Assembly (NCBI GenBank): GCA_913056385.1
Contig: CAJXND010000012.1
Location: 1 to 47,678 of the forward strand
Direction: 5' to 3'
Origin: an uncultured Ectothiorhodospiraceae bacterium
Lineage (GTDB): Bacteria; Pseudomonadota; Gammaproteobacteria; Nitrococcales; Nitrococcaceae
DNA: 47,678 bases
In this document: in pieces, positions 32,982-43,443 of the stretch
Layout: the number at the start of each line of letters is the position of its first letter
How positions within the stretch are numbered: position 1 is the first letter of the stretch
Program-made: the position numbers and the translations under genes
Notes under the pieces: generated by a model
Databases searched by the model: none
What the model saw: the letters and a program-made list of their open reading frames with translations, nothing else
What the model was told of the DNA's origin: nothing

Positions 32982-33314
32982 ATGGCGTCTGCAGAGCGAA
33001 TTTACCGCGTTATCTTCCACAATCAGGGCAAGGTCTACGAGATCTACGCCCGCAACATCTCCGATGGTGGCCTGCTCGGTTTTGTCGAAATCGAGGAGCT
33101 GACCTTCGGCGAGCGAACCCAGGTGGTGGTCGATCCGGCCGAGGAGAAGCTCAAGAGCGAGTTCGCCGGCGTGAAGCGCACCTACGTCCCCATGCACGCC
33201 GTGATCCGCGTTGATGAGGTCGAGAAGGAAGGCCAGGCCAGGATCTCCGATACCGACGGTAACGTCACCCCGTTTCCCATGCCGGTCTACGGCCCCGGGA
33301 AGGGTAGCGATTGA
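32982..33314 (+). CDS. DUF1820 family protein
   Basis: 110 aa. The family pattern is RIYRVIFHNQGKVYEIYARN, LLGFVEIEELTFGE, VVVDPAEEKLKSEF and KRTYVPMHAVIRVDEVEKEG. DUF1820 is a small cytoplasmic protein widespread in gammaproteobacteria whose role is unknown to me. The start is the ATG at 32982 with AGGG upstream. The stop overlaps the presumed -35 box of tRNA-Ser. Confidence 0.9.
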   Translation: MASAERIYRVIFHNQGKVYEIYARNISDGGLLGFVEIEELTFGERTQVVVDPAEEKLKSEFAGVKRTYVPMHAVIRVDEVEKEGQARISDTDGNVTPFPMPVYGPGKGSD

Positions 33315-33339
33315 TCGCGCAAGGGCAGTGAATTAAGCT
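33311..33339 (+). promoter_or_regulatory. Candidate promoter of tRNA-Ser
   Basis: TTGATC (33311-33316), a 17-base spacer and TAAGCT (33334-33339), placing the transcription start a few bases before the tRNA. The -35 box includes the TGA of the DUF1820 gene. Motif match only. Confidence 0.4.
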
Positions 33340-33350
33340 GCACGCTTTCT

Positions 33351-33479
<129 letters not shown>

Positions 33480-33490
33480 GACAGTGCCCG

Positions 33491-33617
33491 GGGTTCGAAC
33501 CCTCGGTACAGACAGACAATGGGTTCGACCAATCGCCGCTGGCGATTGGGACGCCGAGCGGAGCGAGGCGCCCGAAGGGTGAGGCCCGAAGCATGAGGGC
33601 CGAATCAATCCCTCCCT
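33491..33617 (+). repeat. tRNA-Ser-derived repeat element
   Basis: 33494-33509 is a perfect 16-base inverted copy of tRNA bases 33409-33424. It continues through GGG (33491-33493) with the T-loop base T33425 missing, making the palindrome GGGTTCGAACCC. Next come GGGTTCGACC (33521-33530), GAGCGGAGCGAG, and GAGGCCCG...AGGGCCGA (33581-33603). Last is a direct copy AATCCCTCCCT (33607-33617) of tRNA bases 33423-33433, 184 bases apart. The same blocks in the same order occur behind tRNA-Arg at 917-1010. The GNAT gene starts just after. Confidence 0.8.
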
Positions 33618-33632
33618 GCTGAGGGTACGCAG

Positions 33633-34160
33633 ATGTCACATCGCGAACGGCAGCTTGTCGAATTATTCGAGGGCGCTTTCACGGATTCGGAAGGCGCGAC
33701 CGAGGGGCGGCTGATCGGCGGTCTGGTCAGACAGCTCCTGGAGACGACGCCATCGGAAGATCTGCGTCTATTCACCCTGGACAACGCGACCGGATCGGCA
33801 CCAGTCGCCGCCGCAATCTTCACCCGCCTCGTCTATGACAAGGATGCCCGGTGCGCTTTCCTGCTCTCACCGATGGCGGTGCGCACCGACCGCCAGCGCC
33901 AGGGCATGGGGAAGAACCTGCTGTCAGGCGCCCTGCAGGCGCTCAAGGACGATGGAGCTGATATCGCGGTGACCTACGGCGATCCCGCCTTCTATGGTCA
34001 GGCTGGATTCAAGTCCGTTGCGACGCATACCATGCCACCGCCGTTTGATCTCAGTCAGCCGGACGGATGGCTGGCGATCGCACTTGATGGCCGGCCGATC
34101 CACCCCCTCGCTGGCGCGGCGCGCTGCGTCGAAGCCCTGAATCGCCCCGACGTCTGGTGA
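33633..34160 (+). CDS. GNAT family N-acetyltransferase
   Basis: 175 aa. The acetyl-CoA-binding region is visible as FLLSPMAVRTDRQRQGMGKN followed by LLSGALQALKDDGADIAVTYGDP, here read only to GALQALKDDGAD, and then FYGQAGFKSV. This resembles YhbS-type acetyltransferases. The acceptor substrate is unknown. The ATG at 33633 has GAGGG about nine bases upstream, and that ribosome-binding site lies right after the tRNA-derived repeat. It converges on the FAH-family gene. Confidence 0.88.
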   Translation: MSHRERQLVELFEGAFTDSEGATEGRLIGGLVRQLLETTPSEDLRLFTLDNATGSAPVAAAIFTRLVYDKDARCAFLLSPMAVRTDRQRQGMGKNLLSGALQALKDDGADIAVTYGDPAFYGQAGFKSVATHTMPPPFDLSQPDGWLAIALDGRPIHPLAGAARCVEALNRPDVW

Positions 34161-34196
34161 TCGCCGGGGAGACAACCTCGTTGCGTTGGCGATAAC

Positions 34197-34898
34197 CTAC
34201 TCGGGCTCGCCAACGGTCATGTTGACAGGCGCCAATCCCTCGATCTCTCCGACAAGTCTGTCCCCCGGCTGTACCGGTCCTACGCCAGCCGGTGTCCCGG
34301 TCATGATCAGATCCCCCGGTGCCAGGTGGTAATAACGCGAGAGATCCGAGATCAATTCATCAACACCCCAGACGAGCTCCCCCAGTCGACCAGCCTGTCT
34401 GCGTTCCCCGTTGACGGTCAGCTCGATATGTTGGTTAACCGGAGTGCCGAACCGGTCTGCCGGGGTCAGTTCCCCAATGACGGCGGAATGCTCGAGATCT
34501 TTCGCTGTATCCCAGGGCCGTTGTTTCTCGCGGGCAGCCAGTTGCAGGTCGCGGCGCGTCATATCCAGCCCGCAGCTATAGCCATAAATGGTTTCCCATG
34601 CTTCGGCCGGCTCGATGCGGAAAGCCTCGGCACCAAGTGCTACGACCAACTCAACCTCATGATGATAGTTCGATGTGGCAGGCGGATACGGCAGTGTCCG
34701 ACCGCTTGCGGCAAATGCAAGCGCCGACTTGGTGAAATAAAAGGGCGCCTCGCGGTCAACCTCCGCTCCCATTTCGGCGGCATGTGCCGCGTAATTACGG
34801 CCGACGCAGAAAATACGGTGAACGGGGTAGGCCGCCGTTTCGCCATTGATCGGGACCCGGGGCCATTCCGGGGAAGGGAAGCGCGTATTCACCGTCAT
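34197..34898 (-). CDS. Fumarylacetoacetate hydrolase (FAH) family enzyme
   Basis: 233 aa. Conserved features are IFCVGRNYAAHAAEMGAEV, the metal ligands in HHEVELVVALG, GYSCGLDMTRRDLQ, KDLEHSAVIGEL and IMTGTPAGVGPVQPGD. Size and motifs fit YcgM/FAHD1-like acylpyruvate hydrolases or oxaloacetate decarboxylases rather than the two-domain FAH of tyrosine degradation. The ATG at 34898 has CAGGAG upstream. It is a single-gene unit divergent from katG across 283 bases that hold no other gene I can see. Confidence 0.9.
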   Translation of the reverse strand: MTVNTRFPSPEWPRVPINGETAAYPVHRIFCVGRNYAAHAAEMGAEVDREAPFYFTKSALAFAASGRTLPYPPATSNYHHEVELVVALGAEAFRIEPAEAWETIYGYSCGLDMTRRDLQLAAREKQRPWDTAKDLEHSAVIGELTPADRFGTPVNQHIELTVNGERRQAGRLGELVWGVDELISDLSRYYHLAPGDLIMTGTPAGVGPVQPGDRLVGEIEGLAPVNMTVGEPE

Positions 34899-35052
34899 GG
34901 GGAATCTCCTGTACGGTCGCTGCGGGAGAGGCGAGACAGATCAAATCGCGCACGCAGCGCGAAGTCAACGAGGATGATCGTCCGGCGGGCCGAAGCGCGT
35001 ATTATTGATGTAGGCTAACGGATCGGCATGCACCGATGTGTCATGCCTATAG

Positions 35053-37359
<2,307 letters not shown>

Positions 37360-37382
37360 TTCTTCGTCTCTTTACCTGAAAG

Positions 37383-37417
37383 GCCCCGTCGTGCCCCCTG
37401 CACGGCGGGGCTTTTTT
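37383..37417 (+). terminator. Intrinsic terminator of katG
   Basis: A 12-bp stem (37383-37394 with 37400-37411, one G-T pair) and a 5-base loop are followed by six T (37412-37417), 23 bases after the katG stop. Confidence 0.93.
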
Positions 37418-37575
37418 ATGGTTCTTCGCACATCAGTGGGGTAATGGCTGATCGTCCGACTGCGGTTCCGGCTCGGCGGTCGCGGCTTTTCATGGCAATA
37501 TTACGCTGCACAAATCCGGTATCGCCCCGAGAGGGAACGGGGCATTCCGACATTAGCTTGCAGGAGTCGATCTCA

Positions 37576-38307
37576 ATGCCGCATCTTTTCGTCAATCGCA
37601 GCCGGGCGTATGACCTGCTGGAGTCCTCCGAGAAGGCTGGCAAGACCTTTGTCTGGGAGAGTGTGAACGCGATTCTCTATATTTTCGGGGGCGTTGCATT
37701 TGTCGTCGGGAGCATTTTCTTCTTCCCGGAGCTGGCGGCAGAGATCAACTGGGGGGTGTGGGCCTTTTTCATCGGCTCGGTGCTCTATCTCATCGTGACG
37801 GGTCATGACCTGATCGAGGTGATTCGCTACCACCATCATTCCGATCAGGGCCGTCGTCTGGAACTGATCGCCGCCAGCGGATACCTGATTGGCACGATGC
37901 TTTTTCTCGTCGGTAGCGCATTCTTTTTTACCTTCGTTAATTTAATTGTCGCGGGGGCCTGGTGTTTCATCGTTGGCAGCGTCCTGTTCACGGTCGCACC
38001 GTTCGTGAATGTCCTCCAGGTCCACCATTTCAGTAAACGCGCCCTGCAGCTCTACACCCTCACCGGGATCAGTTTCGTCGCCGGCGCCGTGCTCTTCACC
38101 ACCGCGTCCATTCCCTACCTGTGGAATGTCGGTGACTCGCCACTGGGAACGGAGCTGTTCAATTTCCTCGGCGCGCAGTACCTTGTCGGTAGCGTCCTGT
38201 TCCTGGCGGGCGGGCTGCTCAACTACCGACGTGCCTGGGTCCGGGTTGGCGAGTTCCGCCGGCAGCGGGCGGGCGGTGACGAGCCCGCCACGGAGCAGGT
38301 GTCTTGA
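37576..38307 (+). CDS. YrhK-domain multi-helix membrane protein
   Basis: 243 aa with about eight membrane helices arranged as four helix pairs. A short motif recurs in each: FVVGSIFFFPE, FLVGSAFFF, FIVGSVLF, FVAGAVLFTT and LVGSVLFLAGG. His-rich loops lie between pairs (YHHHSDQGRR, VHHFSKRA). This fits the YrhK-like domain family, whose function is unknown to me. The start is the ATG at 37576 with CAGGAG nine bases before it. It heads the efflux operon: its TGA overlaps the TTG start of the next gene. Confidence 0.8.
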   Translation: MPHLFVNRSRAYDLLESSEKAGKTFVWESVNAILYIFGGVAFVVGSIFFFPELAAEINWGVWAFFIGSVLYLIVTGHDLIEVIRYHHHSDQGRRLELIAASGYLIGTMLFLVGSAFFFTFVNLIVAGAWCFIVGSVLFTVAPFVNVLQVHHFSKRALQLYTLTGISFVAGAVLFTTASIPYLWNVGDSPLGTELFNFLGAQYLVGSVLFLAGGLLNYRRAWVRVGEFRRQRAGGDEPATEQVS

Positions 38308-38501
38308 TCCCGCTTTTCGGCACCCTGTTTCCGGGCTGGATCCTGGTGGTTACCGGTGCCGCGGTGGTCACCATCGGGCTGACCGTGGCGCTGCGTCTTG
38401 CCGGGCTCAGCCGGGCGATACCGCTCAAGCCGGTGTTCAACCTGGCGCTTTTCCTGCTGGTGACGTTCATTCTCTGGGAGTTGCTCTATGGCAGTCGTTG
38501 A
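38304..38501 (+). CDS. Small two-helix membrane protein (AaeX/DUF1656-like)
   Basis: 65 aa with two hydrophobic helices (about residues 10-31 and 45-61) joined by an Arg/Lys loop. Its length, topology and position before an HlyD/FUSC pair match AaeX-type peptides of aaeXAB operons; direct sequence similarity is weak. The start is TTG at 38304, overlapping the previous stop as TTGA, with GGAG eight bases upstream. The precise job of such peptides is unknown. Confidence 0.7.
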   Translation: MIPLFGTLFPGWILVVTGAAVVTIGLTVALRLAGLSRAIPLKPVFNLALFLLVTFILWELLYGSR

Positions 38502-38531
38502 TCGGTGCGCACTCCGTCCGCGGTTACGGCG

Positions 38532-39665
38532 ATGACGGATCGCGAGGACATGCGCCGGATGGTGGCCGGCCGCAAGGGCGAAGGCCGGGAGAAGCCGGGC
38601 CGCTTTCGCCGCGTCGTGGGCATCGTCCTGTTGATCGTCGTCCTCGTCGCCGCCGCCGTGATGGGCGAGCGGGTGGTTCGGACGCTCGATACCAGCCCGA
38701 GAACCAGCGACGCCCAGATTGGCGCGGACACCACGCTCATGAGCGCGCCCGTGGCTGGGCAGATCCGCGAGTTGCATGTGAGAGAGAATCAACGGGTCAG
38801 CGAGGGGGATGTGCTGTTCCGCATCGATCCCGTCCCCTATCGCCTGGCGCTGAGGCAGGCCGAGGCCAACCTCGCCGCGATCAGTGCCGAGCTGGCCGAG
38901 GCACGCCGCCGGGCGGAAGCGGAGCTCGCGAATGCCGGTGGCGCCGTGGAGGAGATTCAGCGAGCCGAGGATGATCTCGCCCTCGCCGAGCGCACGGTGG
39001 AGAGGCTCGCTCCGCTTGCCGAGCAGGGCATTGTCTCGCAGCAGGAATTCGATGAGGCCATGACGGCGCGTGAGAATGCCCGCACCTCATTGCGGCAAGC
39101 GCGACAGGCCGCGGAGGCCAGCGTCGATCTGGTGGAGACCACCGACGCGCTGGAGGCGGAACGCGATGCGGCGAGGGCCGCCGTCGAGCTCGCCCAGTGG
39201 GAGCTCGACCGCACAACGGTGGTCGCGCCGTTCGATGGACTGGTCGCCGGCCTCACGGCGTCCATCGGTCAGTACCTCCTCCCCGGTGCGTCGATCTTCA
39301 CCCTCATCGACGATCATTCCTGGTACGCCACCGCGCTGGTCCGCGAGACCGATCTGGCGGGAATCAGCAATGGCGATCTCGCCGAGGTGACCGTCGCCAT
39401 CAACCCCGGCTCGCCGATCAAGGGTGAGGTGGACGGCATCGGTCGCGGCATCCAGCCCAAGGATGATGTCGACCTGGCTGGGCAACTCCCCTACGTCGAG
39501 GCGACCCTCGACTGGGTGCAGGTGGCGCGACGGTTTCCGGTGCGGGTGCGTCTGAGCGATCCGCCGGATCAACTCCAGCATCTTGGTGCCTCGGCGCGTG
39601 TGGTTTTCTCGCCGGCGGACCCGCCCGCATCCGACAGAAACAACGCCGCAGGGGCCGCGCGTTGA
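38532..39665 (+). CDS. HlyD-family periplasmic adaptor (AaeA/MdtN-like)
   Basis: 377 aa. One N-terminal membrane helix (VVGIVLLIVVLVAAAVMG), a biotinyl-lipoyl-like half motif (MSAPVAGQIRELHVRENQRV), a long alpha-helical hairpin rich in Ala/Glu (about residues 110-215), then ELDRTTVVAPFDGLVAGLTA and a beta-barrel end. It bridges the FUSC pump and the outer-membrane factor. The start is uncertain: GTG 38505, ATG 38532 and ATG 38556 (with GAGGA ten bases upstream) are all in frame, and ATG 38532 is given as a compromise. Confidence 0.88.
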   Translation: MTDREDMRRMVAGRKGEGREKPGRFRRVVGIVLLIVVLVAAAVMGERVVRTLDTSPRTSDAQIGADTTLMSAPVAGQIRELHVRENQRVSEGDVLFRIDPVPYRLALRQAEANLAAISAELAEARRRAEAELANAGGAVEEIQRAEDDLALAERTVERLAPLAEQGIVSQQEFDEAMTARENARTSLRQARQAAEASVDLVETTDALEAERDAARAAVELAQWELDRTTVVAPFDGLVAGLTASIGQYLLPGASIFTLIDDHSWYATALVRETDLAGISNGDLAEVTVAINPGSPIKGEVDGIGRGIQPKDDVDLAGQLPYVEATLDWVQVARRFPVRVRLSDPPDQLQHLGASARVVFSPADPPASDRNNAAGAAR

Positions 39666-41611
39666 GCATCCTGGCCGATCTGGCCCCCCGTCCCGGGCGT
39701 TTTCGCGATGCAGTGTCCATTGGTGGGCTCTGCACCGCGATCGTGGTGGTCTCGATGACGCTTCGCATTCCTGAGGCGGGCCTTGCGGCTTACATCGTTT
39801 TCTTTGCCTATCGCCCCGATGCCAACGGCACCATCGCGGTGGCGGTGGTCTTCGCCTTCCTCTCGATCTTCGTGGTCGCCGTGTCCATCCCCATGCTCGG
39901 GATGGTGCTCGACAATCCACCGGCGCGCATGGCGCTGGTGGCCGGCATCACGTTTGTCGGCATGTGGCTCGCGAGTGCCACGCCCCTGGGGCCAATCGCC
40001 AGCACCCTCGCTTTCTTGCTGACTTTCCTGGTGATACTCCCGGACGTCGTCAATCTGCCCATTCCCAATGAGGTGGAGCTGCTCACGCACAGCATTGCCT
40101 GGGTAGCGCCCATCGTCATCATCGCCATGATCACCATCGGCGTATTGGCCTACCTGTTCGGGCGCAATGCCATCGGTGTGGTGGAGGATCGCATGGCCGA
40201 GCGCCTGGCCGCGGTGAATGATCGGCTGGCGGGACGGATCAATGCCGCGGCCTTTGCCGAGATCGTCACGGCGGCGCCGGCGAAGGTGGAGGATCTGGAG
40301 AAGTTCGCCAAGCTCTCGACGTCAAAGGGCGACTGGAACCGGCTGATGGCGCTGGACCGCGAATTGCTGGAACTCATGCTGGCCGTGGCCGCGCTCGACG
40401 AGGCCGAGGCCGACCCGCAAACCCGGGCGGCGCTGCAGGGGCAATTGGCCGATGTCCAGTCGATGGCCCGGGCCAGTATGACGATGCCGACCGGATCCCG
40501 GCCACTCGTCGCCGCCACCGCCGAGGATGTCGCCGCCTGCATTCGCCGTGTGGGCCGGATCCTGAACGGCGAACAGCTGCCGGAGGCCCTCGCAACCGCC
40601 AAGGAGGGCGGTGGCTTCCGGGCGCTGCTCACCGAGCCCAGGCACTGGCAGTTCGCCACCAAGGTCACCCTGGCGGTCATGGCCTGTATCTTCCTGTTCA
40701 CGGGACTGGACTGGGTCAGTATCCACACCTGCATGATCACCTGCTATTACGTCTCCGAGGCGACCCTCGGTGAGTCGGTCCACAAGATGACGTTGCGCAT
40801 GATCGGCTGTCTGATCGGTGCGGCGATGGCCGCGCTCAGCCTGATCTATCTGATCCCGCTGATGAACGATGTGGGTCAGCTCGCCCTGCTGGTCTTCGTG
40901 GTGGCTTCCATCGGCGGGTGGATCGGCGTCGGCTCGGAGCGTATTGCCTACGCAGGCTTCCAGATCGTGCTGGCGTTCTTTCTTGTCGTACTGGAGGCCT
41001 TCGGCGCCTTCGGACTCAACTTCGGGCCGAGCTACGATTTCGAGCCGGCCACTGGCCGGATTCTTGGTATCCTGTTCGGGTCACTGGCCTGTGCCTTCGC
41101 CTTTGTCATGCTCTGGCCGCTGCCCATGCGGGTGGATGTCGCCGACGGAATCGCACGCACCCTCCGGGCGGTGGCCGCAGGGCTCCGGCAGGAGCCGGCG
41201 ACGGCACGCGCCGAGGTCCTCGCCGGGCTCGGTCGTGCCCGGGATCTACAGGACTACACTCTCTTCGAACGCGCCGTCGAGGTGGATTCGATCACGCCGG
41301 ACTGGTGCGCCGCGACCGATGAGGCCTTCCGGACACTGGCCATCGCATCGGTGCTGGAGCGACGCCGGGTGCGCGGTGGGGAGACCGACGTGGCCGGTGT
41401 GGATGCGCTGGCCGGGGCCTTCGAGCAGGATGCCGACCATTTTGCACAGGGCACCCTGGCGCCGCGACGGGAAGCCGCGATTGCCGAAGCCGCCGACCGC
41501 CCGGCTGCCGACCCGCGCGACGAGGCCCTCGTCAAACACCTCCAGGAGATTGCTGGATGCCGAACCGTTCCTTCGCAGGCAGCGTCGCCACAGCCGGCGC
41601 TCTCCTCCTGA
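39662..41611 (+). CDS. FUSC-family inner-membrane efflux protein (AaeB/MdtO-like)
   Basis: 649 aa. An N-terminal helical bundle (about residues 20-165) is followed by a cytoplasmic region (about 170-335), a second helical bundle (about 340-500, including FTGLDWVSIHTCMITCYYVS) and a soluble C-terminus. This two-bundle layout is typical of FUSC proteins, which export aromatic acids or related compounds together with an HlyD adaptor. The start is TTG at 39662, overlapping the previous TGA, with AGGGG about seven bases before it. The 3' end overlaps the next gene by 55 bases. Confidence 0.88.
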   Translation: MSILADLAPRPGRFRDAVSIGGLCTAIVVVSMTLRIPEAGLAAYIVFFAYRPDANGTIAVAVVFAFLSIFVVAVSIPMLGMVLDNPPARMALVAGITFVGMWLASATPLGPIASTLAFLLTFLVILPDVVNLPIPNEVELLTHSIAWVAPIVIIAMITIGVLAYLFGRNAIGVVEDRMAERLAAVNDRLAGRINAAAFAEIVTAAPAKVEDLEKFAKLSTSKGDWNRLMALDRELLELMLAVAALDEAEADPQTRAALQGQLADVQSMARASMTMPTGSRPLVAATAEDVAACIRRVGRILNGEQLPEALATAKEGGGFRALLTEPRHWQFATKVTLAVMACIFLFTGLDWVSIHTCMITCYYVSEATLGESVHKMTLRMIGCLIGAAMAALSLIYLIPLMNDVGQLALLVFVVASIGGWIGVGSERIAYAGFQIVLAFFLVVLEAFGAFGLNFGPSYDFEPATGRILGILFGSLACAFAFVMLWPLPMRVDVADGIARTLRAVAAGLRQEPATARAEVLAGLGRARDLQDYTLFERAVEVDSITPDWCAATDEAFRTLAIASVLERRRVRGGETDVAGVDALAGAFEQDADHFAQGTLAPRREAAIAEAADRPAADPRDEALVKHLQEIAGCRTVPSQAASPQPALSS

Positions 41612-43014
41612 CGCTTGCCGGTTGTGCAAACCACGCGGGCGACCTCGCCCCGGCGCAGCCGGACAGGCAGTGGGCGGTGCCGGCCGAGCTCGCCGGGGAG
41701 GTCGACCGGGCGCTGACGCAGCCGGATCCACATGCCGTTGACGTGGATCGGGCCAAAGGCTACGGCCTCCCCGGCCTGATCGATCTCGCCCAGCGCCTTG
41801 ACCCCGAGACCCGCCTGGCCTGGGAGCAGGCGAGGGCAGCGGCCTACGCCGTGGACACGGCGCGCGCCGATTATTTCCCCCAGATCGGGGCCGCACTGGT
41901 GGCGGGCAGGGGTCGCTCCGATATCACCTACGACCTGCCCGGCCTTGGCAGTACCACCGTGGACAACACGGCCACCTCGACGATCCCGAGCGTATTCGTC
42001 GAATGGATGCTGTTCGATTTCGGCGAGCGCGAGTCGGCGGTGGCGCTGGCCGAGAAGCTCGCCATCTCCGAGAACCTCGGGTTCAATCTGGCGCACCAGC
42101 AGACCCTGCTGGACGTGAGCCGGGATTACCATGCGCTGCTTTCCGCCCGGACCCAGGCCGAGGCCGCCGAGCGGGCGCTGGAGAACAGTCGGCGCATCCT
42201 GTCATCCGCCGAGGCGCGGCTGGCGCGTGGGGTCGGCAACGTCGTGGAGGTGGCCCAGGCGGAACAGGCCCTGGCCCAGTCCCGGCTGGATGCCGTCCGT
42301 GCACGGGGGGATGCCAGGACGGCCTACGCCAGCCTGATGGCCACGGTGGGGCTGCCGGCGGGGCGTGGCGTCGACGTGACGAGCCGGCCGATGCCGTTGC
42401 CGGAGGCGATGCCGGAACGACTCGATGCGGTGGTTCGTGATGCCTTGCGTCACCGGCCGGATATCCTCCAGGCGGTCGTCAACCTGCAGGCGCAGCGGGC
42501 CGCCCAGGATGGGGCGGAGGCCGCCTTCCGCCCCAAGGTCGGCCTGGTGGCATCCGCGGCCCGAAACAACGGTGGGCTTGCCATCAACGGCAGCCGCTTC
42601 GATATCCCGGCCACGGATACACTGGCGCTGCTCACGGTCGAAGTGCCACTGTTCGACGGGGGACTGCGGGAGAGTCGGCGCCGGGCGGCAGCCGTCGAGG
42701 TCGCCGGTGCGGAGGCGCAGCTCGCCGCGGTCCGCCGCGCGGCGGAGGCGGAGATCGTGACTGCCTACGAGGGGCTGGCGACGGCGCTTTCCGCATGGGA
42801 GAGCGCCGATGCGCTCGTCGCGGCGGCCCGTCGGACCGCCGATGCGACCCTGTCGGCCTACCGTCAGGGGGTGGGGAATCTCCCCGAGGTGCTGGCCGCG
42901 CAGAATGGCCTGTTTGATGCAGAGGAGGCCCGTTCCCAGGCCCGGGCGGATGCCCAGATCGCGATGACGGTATTCGCCTTTGAAACCGGATCTCTCAACC
43001 AAGGAGTGAAATGA
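41557..43014 (+). CDS. TolC-like outer-membrane factor lipoprotein
   Basis: 485 aa. Lipoprotein signal LLLTLAGCANHA with the acylated Cys at about residue 23. Two OEP repeats follow: ARADYFPQIGAALVAGRG, NVVEVAQAEQALAQSRLDAV and then HRPDILQAVVNLQAQRA, VEVPLFDGGLRESRR and YRQGVGNLPEVLAAQN. It should form the outer-membrane channel of the FUSC/HlyD system, as MdtP does for MdtNO. The ATG at 41557 has CAGGAG seven bases upstream, inside the FUSC gene. Confidence 0.92.
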   Translation: MPNRSFAGSVATAGALLLTLAGCANHAGDLAPAQPDRQWAVPAELAGEVDRALTQPDPHAVDVDRAKGYGLPGLIDLAQRLDPETRLAWEQARAAAYAVDTARADYFPQIGAALVAGRGRSDITYDLPGLGSTTVDNTATSTIPSVFVEWMLFDFGERESAVALAEKLAISENLGFNLAHQQTLLDVSRDYHALLSARTQAEAAERALENSRRILSSAEARLARGVGNVVEVAQAEQALAQSRLDAVRARGDARTAYASLMATVGLPAGRGVDVTSRPMPLPEAMPERLDAVVRDALRHRPDILQAVVNLQAQRAAQDGAEAAFRPKVGLVASAARNNGGLAINGSRFDIPATDTLALLTVEVPLFDGGLRESRRRAAAVEVAGAEAQLAAVRRAAEAEIVTAYEGLATALSAWESADALVAAARRTADATLSAYRQGVGNLPEVLAAQNGLFDAEEARSQARADAQIAMTVFAFETGSLNQGVK

Positions 43015-43361
43015 TGTACAAGGATTGGCCCCAAACCGCCCAGGAACTCTCGAAGCTGATGCAGAACTTCGGCAAGGGGCATCCCGAGGTGGCCAAGGGC
43101 TTTACCCAGTTGTCAAAGGCCGCTGAAAAGGACGGTGCGCTGAGTGCCAAGGACAAGGAGTTGATGGCGCTCGCCATTGGCGTGGCGATCCGTTGTGAGG
43201 GCTGTATCGCCTTCCACGCCAAAGCGGCGGCCCAGTACGGCGCCAGCCGGGACGAGGTGCTGGAGACCATTGGTGTCTGTCTGTATATGGGTGGTGGCCC
43301 GTCGTTCGTCTACGGCTCGCAGGCGCTCGAGGCATTCGATCGCTTCGCCGGCGAATACTGA
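43011..43361 (+). CDS. Carboxymuconolactone decarboxylase/AhpD-like protein
   Basis: 116 aa. The CxxC-x3-H motif appears as IRCEGCIAFHAKAAAQYGAS, followed by DEVLETIGVCLYMGGGPSFV, the usual pattern of CMD/AhpD-like alkylhydroperoxidase-type proteins. The Cys pair and His suggest a thiol redox activity. The ATG at 43011 overlaps the OMF stop; a second ATG at 43014 has better spacing to AAGGAG (43001-43006) and may be the true start. It is the last gene of the efflux operon. Confidence 0.88.
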   Translation: MMYKDWPQTAQELSKLMQNFGKGHPEVAKGFTQLSKAAEKDGALSAKDKELMALAIGVAIRCEGCIAFHAKAAAQYGASRDEVLETIGVCLYMGGGPSFVYGSQALEAFDRFAGEY

Positions 43362-43385
43362 GACGGGCAAGGTCCGCACCGAATG

Positions 43386-43416
43386 AAAAAGGCCCCTCCG
43401 CAGGAGGGGCCCTTCT
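43386..43416. terminator. Bidirectional terminator between the CMD gene and the betaine transporter
   Basis: GGCCCCTCC (43391-43399) / GGAGGGGCC (43403-43411) with a 3-base loop. It is flanked by five A (43386-43390) on the left, which serve as a T run for the minus strand, and by CTTCTT on the right. It ends the two converging operons. Confidence 0.88.
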
Positions 43417-43443
43417 TATCGAATAAAGATCGCTGGTGCGGGT

